Of a stretch of 64,000 nt of DNA, positions 33,013 through 41,633 are shown one piece after another. A program made the position numbers and the translations under genes. The DNA comes from Paenibacillus nasutitermitis. GTDB lineage: Bacteria > Bacillota > Bacilli > Paenibacillales > Paenibacillaceae. Where the stretch lies: the NCBI RefSeq assembly GCF_014641075.1, contig NZ_BMHP01000006.1:62001-126000 (forward strand). The letters run 5' to 3'. Positions within the stretch are counted from its first letter, which is position 1; every line of letters starts with the position of its first letter. The notes beneath the pieces are model-generated. The model saw only the letters and a program-made list of their open reading frames with translations. It searched no databases and was not told the DNA's origin.

Positions 33013-35211
33013 ATGATTATGGTTAAGAACATGAAACCGCACCGTCCGGCCCGGGTCTGGTTCGCCGCCTTGTTGGCCTTGTCCCTATGCATGTCCTCAA
33101 TCTCGGGTATCGCATTTGCCGCCGAGGATACCGTCACCGGCATTCAATTTAATTCCATCCCGTCATCAACCAAGCTTATTGTTGAAGAAGATGCTATCAT
33201 CCTGGCGTTAAACGCCACCATTCAAGGTTTGACCTCGACCAAGGACGTCACCAGCGACGCCACATGGTCTTCCAGCAATGCGGCAGCAGTCAAAGTGGAT
33301 AAAGGCATCCTGACAGGACTGTCCAGCGGCAGTGCCACTATCAGTGCTCAATATAAAGGCTTCAAAGTTACGCTCGACGTCACATCGGAATACCGTTACG
33401 AATCGATGAAGCTGACCCAAAACGGTCTGGATCCCGGGGACAGCGATGATGTCCTGCTTGGCGAAACACCGGAATATAAATTGTCCGCCGCAAAATCCGG
33501 AAACTCGGATACGGACGTAACTTCCAGTGCCACCTGGACCAGCTCCAATACCGCGGTCGCTACCGTAAGCGCAGGCAAGGTTACGCTGGTCGCAGCCGGA
33601 GAAGCGACGATAACAGGGAAATTTAAAGGAAAATCGGATGCGATCAAACTGAAGGTAACTTCCCCTTTCAAGTCGATATCGATTTCTCCAAAGACGTTGC
33701 TGGAGCTCAAAACCGGTGACCCCGAAACAACGCTCAGCGCTACGGCGGAACCCAAAAGCGGTTCCAGCAAAAACGTAACGGCCGATGCTGCATGGGCCAG
33801 CGGAAATGCCTCAATCGTAACGGTCGATAAAGGCGTGGTCAAAGCAATCGGACCGGGCACGACTGCCATTACCGTCAGTTATCTGGGGGTAAGCAGCTCG
33901 ATCGATGTCGTTGTCCGCCCTGCTTATGAAGCCATGCGGATCACGCCGAAGGAAGACCAGCATCTTCTGCTCAACGGCCAGCCGGTTGCTTTTTCTCTTA
34001 TTGTCCTGAATGATGAAGAGACCACCATAGATGTCTCCGAGGAGGCCACATGGAAATCAAGCAATCCGTTCGCCGCAACAGTAACTGTAGACACTGCCAA
34101 TCACACCGTAATGGTTTCACCCAAAGGCATTGGCCGCACGACGATCACAGCAACCTACAAAGGGCTGTCGCAGCAGGCCTCTGTCATTGTATACCCGACC
34201 ATCACCAGCCTTACGGTCGCCAAAGACACAGCCGATGTTTTCCTGAATGAAGCTGTCGTAATCCCGGCCGTAACAGCCAAGGCCCTCGCAGGCGATAGCG
34301 TCGATGTCTCCAGCCTCGTGAGCTGGACCAGCAGCGATGAAACAGTCCTTGCCAAGGAAGACGGCAAATGGGTGGGCAAAAAAGTCGGAACGGCTGTATT
34401 GAAGGCTGAAGTTCAGTCCAAGACCGTTTCTGTAACAGTCAGCGTCAACGAGAAACCGCTTGTTCTCATCACCGAACTTCAAAATATTTCAATCGTAGTG
34501 GGTAAAGAACTGAAGCTTCCTTCCGTCAAAGTGATCTATGAAAGCGGAATGGAAGAAGATATTTCCGCTAAAATTGCCTGGAAGACGTCTTCACCGAATC
34601 TGCTTCTGAAATCGCCCAACATGAAAGGGCTGGTAGTCTCAAACGTTTCGCTCACCGGTACTTATTTGGGTAAAACCCTTACGCTGCCGGTGACCATTGA
34701 AGAAGAAATTACGAAGCTGTTCGTTGATGCGACTTATGTCGTGCTTAATCCCGGACGCTCCAAAACGTTTAAAGTAACCGGCATTTACAAGAGCGGCAAA
34801 TCTGTAAATCTGGCTTCCAAAATCAATTGGACCCTCAATCCCGAAACGCTTGCTACCGTCAAGGGAAGCAACGTTAAGGCACTTGTTGAAGGCTCCGGCA
34901 AGCTTGTCGGTACCTATCAGGATAAAACGGTTGAGGTTGTAATAGCCGTAAAGCCAAAGCTGAAAAAGCTGGTCTTGTCGGATAAGTCATTCACGCTTGC
35001 CCCGGGAGCATCCGAGACCGTGAAGCTTACCGCGGAGTATGAAGGCGATAAAGTCGTGGACATCACCAAATCGGCTGTCTGGACCACCTCAAGCAGCAAA
35101 ACTGCTATCGTTACGGGCGGCACGATCAAAGCCATTGCCAAAGGCTCGGCTACCATTAAAGCCGTTTATGAAGGAAAAACCATCACGCTTCGCGTAACCG
35201 TAAAGCCTTAA
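33013..35211 (+). CDS. Secreted protein with multiple Big_2-type Ig-like repeats
   Basis: 732 residues, the only confident plus-strand gene of the window. A signal peptide (~1-37, ending IAFAAED) precedes about eight Ig-like units of ~80-90 residues with the Big_2 pattern: ATWSSSNAAAVKVDKGILTG and SGSATISAQYKG, then ATWTSSNTAVATV, AAWASGNASIVTV, ATWKSSNPFAATV, VSWTSSDETVLA, and finally AVWTTSSSKTAIV with KGSATIKAVYEGK. No SLH, sortase or catalytic motif is visible, so it is free or wall-associated. ATG 33013 is 14 nt from AGGAGG, a long spacing. The three hairpin repeats directly upstream may regulate it. Confidence 0.85.
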   Translation: MIMVKNMKPHRPARVWFAALLALSLCMSSISGIAFAAEDTVTGIQFNSIPSSTKLIVEEDAIILALNATIQGLTSTKDVTSDATWSSSNAAAVKVDKGILTGLSSGSATISAQYKGFKVTLDVTSEYRYESMKLTQNGLDPGDSDDVLLGETPEYKLSAAKSGNSDTDVTSSATWTSSNTAVATVSAGKVTLVAAGEATITGKFKGKSDAIKLKVTSPFKSISISPKTLLELKTGDPETTLSATAEPKSGSSKNVTADAAWASGNASIVTVDKGVVKAIGPGTTAITVSYLGVSSSIDVVVRPAYEAMRITPKEDQHLLLNGQPVAFSLIVLNDEETTIDVSEEATWKSSNPFAATVTVDTANHTVMVSPKGIGRTTITATYKGLSQQASVIVYPTITSLTVAKDTADVFLNEAVVIPAVTAKALAGDSVDVSSLVSWTSSDETVLAKEDGKWVGKKVGTAVLKAEVQSKTVSVTVSVNEKPLVLITELQNISIVVGKELKLPSVKVIYESGMEEDISAKIAWKTSSPNLLLKSPNMKGLVVSNVSLTGTYLGKTLTLPVTIEEEITKLFVDATYVVLNPGRSKTFKVTGIYKSGKSVNLASKINWTLNPETLATVKGSNVKALVEGSGKLVGTYQDKTVEVVIAVKPKLKKLVLSDKSFTLAPGASETVKLTAEYEGDKVVDITKSAVWTTSSSKTAIVTGGTIKAIAKGSATIKAVYEGKTITLRVTVKP

Positions 35212-35217
35212 ACTGAT

Positions 35218-35272
35218 CAAACAGCCTGCTTGGCGATCGCCCTTAAATGCGATTGGCCAAGCAGGCTGTTTA
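35218..35272 (+). terminator. Terminator of the Ig-repeat gene
   Basis: Long stem AAACAGCCTGCTTGGC...GCCAAGCAGGCTGTTT with inner GCGAT pairing, starting 6 nt after the stop codon; the tail is only moderately T-rich (TTTATATG). Confidence 0.65.
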
Positions 35273-35311
35273 TATGTGACAGGCCCATAATTCCAATTAG
35301 ATCGCAAAAGC

Positions 35312-35351
35312 AAAAAAACCTACTCCTTGTCAGCTGCAAGGAAGCAGGTGT
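35312..35351 (-). terminator. Terminator downstream of the epuA-like gene
   Basis: Arms ACCTGCTTCCTTG and CAAGGAGTAGGT with a short loop, followed by seven T on the minus strand. Confidence 0.65.
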
Positions 35352-35363
35352 GCCCATCCATTA

Positions 35364-35708
35364 TCAGGAATCCGCAAAAATCAAATCATACATATGTTTC
35401 CATGTATCCCACATAAACACATCGGAAGAGGGCCGGTGGCCTAGCATCACATATCCGATATACATGCCGCCGAGAATGGCAAGCACGCAAAGTATAGGTA
35501 CAATGCTTTTCCGCAGGCACCACAACAGCACTCGCAGCATGGGATGGCGTTTGGTTTGAGCAGCTTCGCGGTCCTTGCCCTCTTCTTGCATATCAGGCTG
35601 GCTTTTCTCCGGACCTCTGGCAGCTGGATTCTCATTCCTTACAGGCGGCTTCAGCAGGCTGAGTCTTTCCGATTGTGATATACCGTCTGCAATTTTCTTC
35701 GTTTCCAT
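35364..35708 (-). CDS. EpuA-like small membrane protein (annotated as RNA polymerase subunit beta family)
   Basis: 114 residues: a hydrophilic charged N-terminal half (~1-58), one membrane segment (~60-86, VPILCVLAILGGMYIGYVML), and a short conserved C-terminus with DTWKHMYDLIF. This last part is the signature of the small EpuA family, which databases label DNA-directed RNA polymerase subunit beta although it bears no resemblance to RpoB. It sits next to flhP, as in many Bacillales. Function unknown. ATG 35708 has only a weak GAGTGAAG upstream. It follows flhP by 17 nt, so it is probably the last gene of the flhO-flhP unit, ended by the terminator at 35312-35351. Confidence 0.75.
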   Translation of the reverse strand: METKKIADGISQSERLSLLKPPVRNENPAARGPEKSQPDMQEEGKDREAAQTKRHPMLRVLLWCLRKSIVPILCVLAILGGMYIGYVMLGHRPSSDVFMWDTWKHMYDLIFADS

Positions 35709-35725
35709 GACACTTCACTCATTTC

Positions 35726-36547
35726 CTAAGCGCGCATGTTGTTCGCAAGTCCCATCATGGTGTCACTTGAGGACAACGCTCTTGAACTTAATTGATAGGC
35801 GCGCTGCACGTTAATCAGTTCTGTCATCTCACTGGTTAAATCAACATTGGAGGATTCCAAGAAACCTTGATTAACAGAGATGTCATTATCATTGGTCGCC
35901 GTTACGGTACGAAAAGCATCATTGACATTCACTCCGTCCGCAAGAGCAAATAAATTATCCGCAACCGGCGACAACAGGCCTGGCTTAAGCGCTTGGACAA
36001 GCTTCAACTGGCCGAGCGGAATTGTTCCGCCTGTACCCAATATTCCTGTTATGGAGCCGTCCTTGTCAATCCGCACCGACTTCGCTTCAGGCGGGATTTC
36101 AATTCGTTGATTGCCGGTATCCAGAACGGGATATCCTTCTTTGGTGGTCAGGATATTATTTCCGTTCTGGTCGAACGTCAACTGAAAGGCGCCATTTCTT
36201 GTATAAGCCCGGCTTCCCGCATCATCGGCCAGTACCTCGAACATGGCATTGCCTTGTATGGCCACATCATAAGGTTGATCGGTCTGCTGCAGTTTTCCTT
36301 GGGAAAGATCCGGCTGTACCATCGTCAGACGCGAGCCCCATCCCTGATTGAAACCCAGAGGCGTCAATCTGCCCGGCTGTGAGAAATCTTTTGGCTGCTG
36401 CTTCAACGTTGTGAGCAGATCTTCAAAAGAGCCCTGCTTGCGTTTATATCCGGTCGTATTCACGTTCGCAATATTATCAGCCAGTATGTCCAGCTTCTGC
36501 TGCAGCCCGTTCATGGAAACCATCGCATTAATCATTGAACTGTTCAT
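35726..36547 (-). CDS. flhP: Flagellar hook-basal body protein FlhP
   Basis: 273 residues, FlgE/F/G family. The N-terminal rod motif is NGLQQKLDILADNIANVNTTGYKR and the C-terminal motif is QGFLESSNVDLTSEMTELINVQRAYQLSSRAL. Both form the coiled-coil ends that build axial flagellar structures. In B. subtilis flhO and flhP encode distal rod proteins located outside the main fla/che operon, next to mbl; the same order is seen here. ATG 36547 lies 36 nt after flhO with GGAGACGG upstream. Co-transcribed with flhO and probably with the epuA-like gene. Confidence 0.94.
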   Translation of the reverse strand: MNSSMINAMVSMNGLQQKLDILADNIANVNTTGYKRKQGSFEDLLTTLKQQPKDFSQPGRLTPLGFNQGWGSRLTMVQPDLSQGKLQQTDQPYDVAIQGNAMFEVLADDAGSRAYTRNGAFQLTFDQNGNNILTTKEGYPVLDTGNQRIEIPPEAKSVRIDKDGSITGILGTGGTIPLGQLKLVQALKPGLLSPVADNLFALADGVNVNDAFRTVTATNDNDISVNQGFLESSNVDLTSEMTELINVQRAYQLSSRALSSSDTMMGLANNMRA

Positions 36548-36583
36548 GAGCCGTCTCCTTCGCTATCCAAGCTTATCGAGGTT

Positions 36584-37441
36584 TTAAATACGTCCGACTT
36601 CGTTAGCCGCCTTATCCAGGCTCCGGTCATAAAATTGAATGACCTTCTGATTCGCCTCATAAGCCCGCATCGCCGACATCAGATCCACCATCGATTGCGC
36701 GGAGTCGACATTTGACCGTTCGATATATCCTTGACGGACTTCCACGCGGTCACCGGCATTGATGGGACGCGCATTTCCCGCATCGCCGTTCAATACAAAC
36801 TTTCCGTCGCCGCCGCGCACCAGATCATTGGGATTGTCAATGCGCGTGAGCAGCAGCTGGCCGACATTCGTGCCCGCTGCATTGACAAGCTGGTGCTGGT
36901 CATTCAATGTCAGCTGATCGAGCGAGACGCCAGCCGGCAGCTGGATAGGCGCTCCGCCCGTTCCCAGTACCCTGGAACCATCTGCCATCGACAAGTATCC
37001 CTGCTCGTCCAGCTTAAACGATCCGTCCCGTGTATAGCGCTGCTCGCCGCCGGCATCCTGCACCGTAAAAAAGGCTTGAGGCTGAAAGGTCAGCTGACCG
37101 TCTGGCGAGACATATTTGCCGGATTCATCAAATTGAATGCCCGGAACCTCAATATCGGAAACAATAGCAAAATCAGAGGACTGGTTTGTTTGGGTCAGAT
37201 CGCCCTGAAGTTGAATCTGCAAGCTCTCTTCGGCGAAAACACCCGTATTTATTTTCCCGATCGGACCGCTCTGGTTCGCTACCCCGGTCAACTGCAGAAG
37301 CATTTCCGGAAACGAACGGGTAACGGCATTATTTTGCTTATAACCGGGCGTATTTATGTTTGAAATATTATTTGTTACCGTATCATGACGATGCTGCTGG
37401 GCGATCATACCTGCGGCAGCCGAATAAAGACCTCTTAGCAT
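36584..37441 (-). CDS. flhO: Flagellar hook-basal body protein FlhO
   Basis: 285 residues, FlgF/FlgG type. N-terminus LRGLYSAAAGMIAQQHRHDTV then NNISNINTPGYKQ; C-terminus RQGYIERSNVDSAQSMVDLMSAMRAYEANQKVIQ. It is a rod component exported through the flagellar type III apparatus and therefore has no signal peptide. ATG 37441 with CAGGAGGATTCC upstream. The 258-nt gap to mbl contains a GCCGATGT on the minus strand near 37555 that recalls a sigma-D -10, but no TAAA lies at the right distance, so I do not call it. Confidence 0.94.
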   Translation of the reverse strand: MLRGLYSAAAGMIAQQHRHDTVTNNISNINTPGYKQNNAVTRSFPEMLLQLTGVANQSGPIGKINTGVFAEESLQIQLQGDLTQTNQSSDFAIVSDIEVPGIQFDESGKYVSPDGQLTFQPQAFFTVQDAGGEQRYTRDGSFKLDEQGYLSMADGSRVLGTGGAPIQLPAGVSLDQLTLNDQHQLVNAAGTNVGQLLLTRIDNPNDLVRGGDGKFVLNGDAGNARPINAGDRVEVRQGYIERSNVDSAQSMVDLMSAMRAYEANQKVIQFYDRSLDKAANEVGRI

Positions 37442-37699
37442 GAAATGGAATCCTCCTGATGCTCTCGCGTGAAAGCTGACTTCGTAAGTATATGCTGTGT
37501 TTGCCTAAAGAAACACCTCATATTCGCGAAACAAACACATATACCTATACATCGGCAAAAAAAGGAGCGGGATGAATAGCTGATTCCTATGTCTTTAGGC
37601 TCATTTGCACTTCTCGGCACGTCCCCCTCTTGGCGTCCTACCCAAGCGCAAGCCATTAGCCAATCCGTATTCTCCTGTTTATCGAAGCTTTGGACTTTT

Positions 37700-38689
37700 C
37701 TATTTCTTCATGCGGTCCAGATGGTCTAGCAGCAGGCCCGTTCCCTTGACCACACAGTGCATCGGGTCCTCGGCGATAAGAACCGGAACGCGCAGCTCTT
37801 CCGCAAGCAGCGTGTCCAGACCGCTGATGAGCGCCCCGCCCCCGGTTAGAATAACGCCGCGATCAATAATGTCAGCCGATAGCTCCGGAGGTGTCCGCTC
37901 AAGCACCGATTTGGCTGCCGCTACAATATGGGAGACCGGCTCCCAAAGCGCTTCCCGCACCTCTTCCGAGTGAATCGTAACGGTCAGCGGCAGGCCTGAT
38001 ACCATATCACGTCCGCGAATATCGATTTCCTCCCTGCGGCCGTCCTGATAAACCGTCCCGATCTGAATCTTGATATGCTCGCTTGTCCGTTCGCCAATCA
38101 GCAGCTTGTATTTACTCTTGATATATTTCATAATGGCTTCGTCAAACTTGTCCCCGGCAATCTTAATGGAAGAGGCGGTAACGACGTCGCCCATAGATAG
38201 AACAGCAACATCCGTCGTTCCGCCGCCAATGTCCACAACCATATTGCCGCTCGGCTGATAAATATCCATCCCTGCGCCGATCGCAGCCGCTTTGGGCTCT
38301 TCCTCCAAAAACACATCCCTTGCACCGCTGCGCTCAGCGGCCTCGCGAATTGCTTTTTGCTCCACGGATGTAATATTGGCGGGTGCGCAAATAAGAATTC
38401 GCGGGCGGCTATACCAGGAACGGCCGCCCACACGGTCAATAAAAGACTTCAACATAATTTCGGTAATCTCAAAATCGGCGATTACGCCGTCCCGAAGAGG
38501 CCGGATGGCGATAATGTTGCCAGGCGTACGTCCCACCATGCGATGCGCTTCTTCTCCTACAGCAAGCACGCGTTTTGTTTCGCTTTCGATCGCGACGACC
38601 GAAGGCTCATCCAGGACAATGCCCCTTCCCTTTACATGAATGGACACATTAGCCGTACCCAGATCAATTCCAATGTCCTTGCTAAACAT
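37700..38689 (-). CDS. mbl: MreB-like cell-shape protein Mbl
   Basis: 329 residues from ATG 38689, giving the canonical N-terminus MFSKDIGIDLGTANV; an upstream in-frame start at 38728 would add 13 residues without support. Actin-fold motifs: phosphate 1 IDLGTANVSI, ADKPS-like VLDEPSVVAI, phosphate 2 NMVVDIGGGTTDVAVL, adenosine motif VILTGGGALISGLD. It forms membrane-associated filaments that guide lateral wall synthesis. Gene order spoIIID-mbl-flhO-flhP is as in B. subtilis. Confidence 0.96.
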   Translation of the reverse strand: MFSKDIGIDLGTANVSIHVKGRGIVLDEPSVVAIESETKRVLAVGEEAHRMVGRTPGNIIAIRPLRDGVIADFEITEIMLKSFIDRVGGRSWYSRPRILICAPANITSVEQKAIREAAERSGARDVFLEEEPKAAAIGAGMDIYQPSGNMVVDIGGGTTDVAVLSMGDVVTASSIKIAGDKFDEAIMKYIKSKYKLLIGERTSEHIKIQIGTVYQDGRREEIDIRGRDMVSGLPLTVTIHSEEVREALWEPVSHIVAAAKSVLERTPPELSADIIDRGVILTGGGALISGLDTLLAEELRVPVLIAEDPMHCVVKGTGLLLDHLDRMKK

Positions 38690-38783
38690 AAGCCTGAAGT
38701 CCCCCAGAACGAATAGTAGTCGATGCAATCATCATATCGTACAGTATTCGCTGAATAGAACGAAAATCCTCTATTTTTGTAGA

Positions 38784-38803
38784 AAAAATCGCTTACGATT
38801 TTG
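38784..38803 (-). terminator. Short terminator overlapping the spoIIID stop codon
   Basis: Arms AAAATCG and CGATTTT around TAAG (which contains the stop codon), followed by T-rich sequence. Confidence 0.5.
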
Positions 38804-39080
38804 CTGCGGCAAGCACTTCGCGTTTGCGTCCGCTGGTTTTCTTATACTTGATTTTCGTCGCCTCTCCTCCCCTTAGGTGCCGGATCGATTTGTGGTATTC
38901 CAGGATATGCTTCACCTGGTCCGCCAAATCGGGATTGATTTCCGGTAACCGCTCGGTCAAATCCTTGTGCACCGTGCTTTTCGAGACACCAAACTCTTTG
39001 GCGATCGTTCGTACCGTATGCTTTGTCTCGACGATACAACGGCCGATCTTTATGGTCCGTTCCTTGATGTAATCGTGCAC
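38793..39080 (-). CDS. spoIIID: Sporulation transcription factor SpoIIID
   Basis: 95 residues. The helix-turn-helix VRTIAKEFGVSKSTVHKDLTERL is at about 23-45, followed by the basic C-terminal helix (IKYKKTSGRKREV). SpoIIID is the mother-cell regulator acting between sigma-E and sigma-K. The start is GTG 39080 with GGGAGG 7 nt upstream. A good sigma-E promoter lies 34-61 nt upstream of the start. The stop codon lies inside a terminator hairpin, and mbl follows with its own unit. Confidence 0.97.
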   Translation of the reverse strand: MHDYIKERTIKIGRCIVETKHTVRTIAKEFGVSKSTVHKDLTERLPEINPDLADQVKHILEYHKSIRHLRGGEATKIKYKKTSGRKREVLAAAKS

Positions 39081-39113
39081 GCTCCCGCCTCCCTACTCGA
39101 GATAGTTTGGTAC

Positions 39114-39141
39114 ATTATATGAGGGGTACGGGTATATATTC
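39114..39141 (-). promoter_or_regulatory. Predicted sigma-E promoter of spoIIID
   Basis: GAATAT (39136-39141), 14-nt spacer, CATATAAT (39114-39121), close to the sigma-E pattern (-35 ending ATATT, -10 CATACAAT, 14-nt spacer). spoIIID is a known sigma-E target. Confidence 0.55.
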
Positions 39142-39220
39142 TTTATGTCCAAGCCTGACAAGCCCAAGTTGTGCAAATATTTTCAAATCAGCAGGTCTTC
39201 CGGCATGCCAAAAAGCTCTG

Positions 39221-39266
39221 AAAATAAGCAAAAAGACAGGGTTTCCCCTGCCTTTACGCTTATTTG
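39221..39266 (-). terminator. Terminator of spoIIQ
   Basis: Nested stem: AAATAAGCGTAAAGGCAGGG pairs with CCCTGTCTTTTTGCTTATTT around GAAA; T-rich tail on the minus strand. It starts 25 nt after the stop codon. Confidence 0.78.
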
Positions 39267-39290
39267 CCGCCGGTGCTTAATAAGTTTGTT

Positions 39291-40040
39291 TTATTGATTG
39301 GATTCTGCGGATGCCAGGGTCAGCAGCGTTTTCGGATCGATTGCTTTGCCGTCTTTGCGAACCTCGAAATGCAAGTGCACGCCCAGATCCTTCTCCAGCT
39401 CGCTGCGTCCCGCTCTTGCGATCAGCGTGCCCTGCTTCACTTCATCGCCGACTTTCACCTGGACGTCGCTGAGGCTATGGTAAACCGTCATGATACCGTC
39501 AGCATGCTTGATCTCCACAATGCTGCCATTAAGCGGATGCTGCTCGGCTACCGTTACCCGGCCGCTGAGCGCTGCGGAAACATCAAATGTTTTGTCGGCA
39601 GTGTTCGCCAGATCAATGCCCATATTGGCTGTGAATGTGTTGCCCGTTTGGATCATCGCAGCCTGGCGTTCTTCACTTGGCGCTTTCTCATCATAGAATG
39701 GGGAGACGACTTCCAGCTGCGTATAGTCAGCCGGCCATTGCATCGTTTCATTCGATGAAGCCACTTCAAGCGTGTCATCCGTTTGCTCCACGTCAGCAGG
39801 GACATTCGTCGTACCTTGGCTTACCTCGGAGTCGGTTGCCGGCTTTGTCGTAGTTGGTTTATCCGCCCCCTGGTAAATCCACATTAAGGTTACGATAATT
39901 GCTGCCGCGGCCATGAATGCTGCTGGGGCTGTCCATTTCTTCGACAGCAGCTTTCTCCATGCAGAAGGTTTGACGGCAGTTCCTCCCATAGCAGTTTTGG
40001 GAGAGTCTTCATTGAGCTTTGGTTTGTTTTGATCATTCAT
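39291..40040 (-). CDS. spoIIQ: SpoIIQ-like M23/LytM-fold sporulation protein
   Basis: 249 residues. One membrane segment (~40-57) and an extracytoplasmic LytM/M23 fold (~125-245). The second metal motif HLHFEVRKDG is intact, but the first one reads NMGIDLA, so the expected zinc-binding His is replaced by Asn. As in B. subtilis SpoIIQ, which also lacks this His, it probably has no endopeptidase activity and instead pairs with SpoIIIAH across the forespore-mother cell space. ATG 40040 with AGGTGA upstream. A sigma-F-like promoter lies at 40061-40089. The context spoIID-spoIIQ-spoIIID supports the call. Confidence 0.9.
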   Translation of the reverse strand: MNDQNKPKLNEDSPKTAMGGTAVKPSAWRKLLSKKWTAPAAFMAAAAIIVTLMWIYQGADKPTTTKPATDSEVSQGTTNVPADVEQTDDTLEVASSNETMQWPADYTQLEVVSPFYDEKAPSEERQAAMIQTGNTFTANMGIDLANTADKTFDVSAALSGRVTVAEQHPLNGSIVEIKHADGIMTVYHSLSDVQVKVGDEVKQGTLIARAGRSELEKDLGVHLHFEVRKDGKAIDPKTLLTLASAESNQ

Positions 40041-40060
40041 TGTTCTATCACCTCACTAGC

Positions 40061-40089
40061 CATTGTTGCCACAACCTAGCAGTTTATAC
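40061..40089 (-). promoter_or_regulatory. Predicted sigma-F promoter of spoIIQ
   Basis: GTATA (40085-40089) and GGCAACAATG (40061-40070) with a 14-nt spacer. Both match the sigma-F consensus GYATA / GGnnAnAnTR; the spacing is 1-2 nt short, and the leader would be very short. Confidence 0.5.
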
Positions 40090-40216
40090 GTGAGGGACAA
40101 ACATTTTTGAAAGATTGTCAGAAGGCAAGACCGCTGTGGACAAGCGCGGAAGTGCGCTACCCGTGCAGCAGATGCCTATCAATCAGTAGCTGGAGGTGAA
40201 ACTCGGCAATGCAAGA

Positions 40217-41392
40217 CTAGAGACGGCCTTGAATCTTCGAAGCTTGTTCCACCTTAGTGCCGGAATAGTAGTGAGTTACGATTTGTACCGCACCGCTGCC
40301 CTCTTCTGCCATCCCATTGGCTCCCCACTGGCTCATGCCGACGCCATGTCCGTAACCGAAGGTAGTTATGACAATGTCATCATCCTTGATCTCCCATAAG
40401 AATTGGGAGGAAGCCAGTCCCAGCTTCTCGCGGACTTCGCGGCCGCTTAAGGTCAGCCCTCCGACGGCAACGGTTTTGATCCGCTTGCCTTCGGTAGTCT
40501 CCAGGATCCGCATTGTTTTGGCCGCATTTTTCTTCACGCCCAGCTTGCTTGCAAAATCACCCAGTTTCATGGTGACCGTTTCCTTAAAACGCGGGGATAT
40601 TTCCTTATCCCAAGGACTTGCCACGCTATGCAAATAAGGCACATCAATCTGCCAATAGTCTGAGGCATTTTCCGTATAGCCATTGCTGGTAGAGAAGAAG
40701 GCCGCTTCGATAGGCTTCCCTTTATAGGTAATAATCTGCCCCTTGGTCTCCTCTACCGCACGGTTCAGTTTGCCTATATTCAAATCCTTTGCCGTGCCTT
40801 TCCAACGGTCCAAAAGCCTGTCAAGGGGCAGATACACTTGATGCTGCACGGTGTCGGTCACATCAGCTGCGCCCGCACCCGTCGAGACAACCCGCTCACC
40901 CGCCGCCATCCGCCGGTATATATAGGTACGCGCTGCAATCGCCTGGGCCTTGAGCGCTTCAAGCTTGAAATCGACAGGCATTTCGGCTGCAATCACGCCC
41001 CTTACATAAAGCTCGATAGGAAGCGTTTCGACACGCTTGTCCGCTGTAATATAAACGCTGACCCGCGTCCGTTCATAGTCGCTGAGAGATTCTGCTTCAA
41101 GGCTGGCGGCTGCCGTTTCCTTCTGCGGCGGCTGCGCTTGTCCTTTGCTCTTGTTCCCTGTTGTTTGCAAAGAGCTGCCGTTTTTCCCGCCGTCCGCTGT
41201 TTCCGGCGTCTGCATGGGGGAGGACTCTATCTCTTCCAACTTCAACTTCTCTATGTCTCGCTGCGTTCCGCCCAGCATCATGCTTTTCCATAGAACCATC
41301 ATTACAAGGCCTGCGGCAAAACCGCCCCACCACCGCCATACTCCAGTGCTCCACCCTCGGCGCCGTCTTGTCCGCCATCTTATCTGATCCAA
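40217..41392 (-). CDS. spoIID: Stage II sporulation protein D, peptidoglycan lytic transglycosylase
   Basis: 391 residues. A membrane anchor (~21-41) follows an Arg/Trp-rich N-terminus, then a Gln/Lys/Pro-rich linker (~60-100), then the SpoIID domain: LYVRGVIAAEMPVDFKLEALKAQAIAARTY with the catalytic Glu in AAEMP, and TFGYGHGVGMSQWGANGMAEEG near the C-terminus. It cleaves glycan strands during engulfment together with SpoIIP and SpoIIM. The start is TTG 41392 with GAGGAGGAG 9 nt upstream. It is sigma-E controlled in B. subtilis; upstream I see only a partial match (TATACAAG). Gene order murA-spoIID is as in B. subtilis. Confidence 0.95.
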   Translation of the reverse strand: MDQIRWRTRRRRGWSTGVWRWWGGFAAGLVMMVLWKSMMLGGTQRDIEKLKLEEIESSPMQTPETADGGKNGSSLQTTGNKSKGQAQPPQKETAAASLEAESLSDYERTRVSVYITADKRVETLPIELYVRGVIAAEMPVDFKLEALKAQAIAARTYIYRRMAAGERVVSTGAGAADVTDTVQHQVYLPLDRLLDRWKGTAKDLNIGKLNRAVEETKGQIITYKGKPIEAAFFSTSNGYTENASDYWQIDVPYLHSVASPWDKEISPRFKETVTMKLGDFASKLGVKKNAAKTMRILETTEGKRIKTVAVGGLTLSGREVREKLGLASSQFLWEIKDDDIVITTFGYGHGVGMSQWGANGMAEEGSGAVQIVTHYYSGTKVEQASKIQGRL

Positions 41393-41571
41393 TTTAGCAT
41401 GCTCCTCCTCTGTCAGTTTGGCTTCTACTCTTTCTAACTGCTCTTTTAAAGCAGCGACTTGTATAGTCTATGAAGTCATTTAGTAGGATAGTACAATGAT
41501 GGGCGGCGCTCTATAGTAATAGAGTGGATAAAATGCTTGTTGCGGGATGGGAAGGAGGTCAAAATGTCAAA

Positions 41572-41616
41572 ATAAATACCCCCTCTGCCGCTTGTCTTCA
41601 GCAGCTAAGGGGGTAC
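41572..41616 (-). terminator. Terminator of murA
   Basis: Perfect arms TACCCCCT and AGGGGGTA, 23-nt loop with further pairing, then TTTATTTT on the minus strand. Confidence 0.78.
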
Positions 41617-41633
41617 TTTGGGATAGCCGGACA

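Noticed and set aside
37540..37570. sigma-D promoter before flhO
   Set aside because: A GCCGATGT -10-like word exists but no TAAA lies 14-16 nt upstream.
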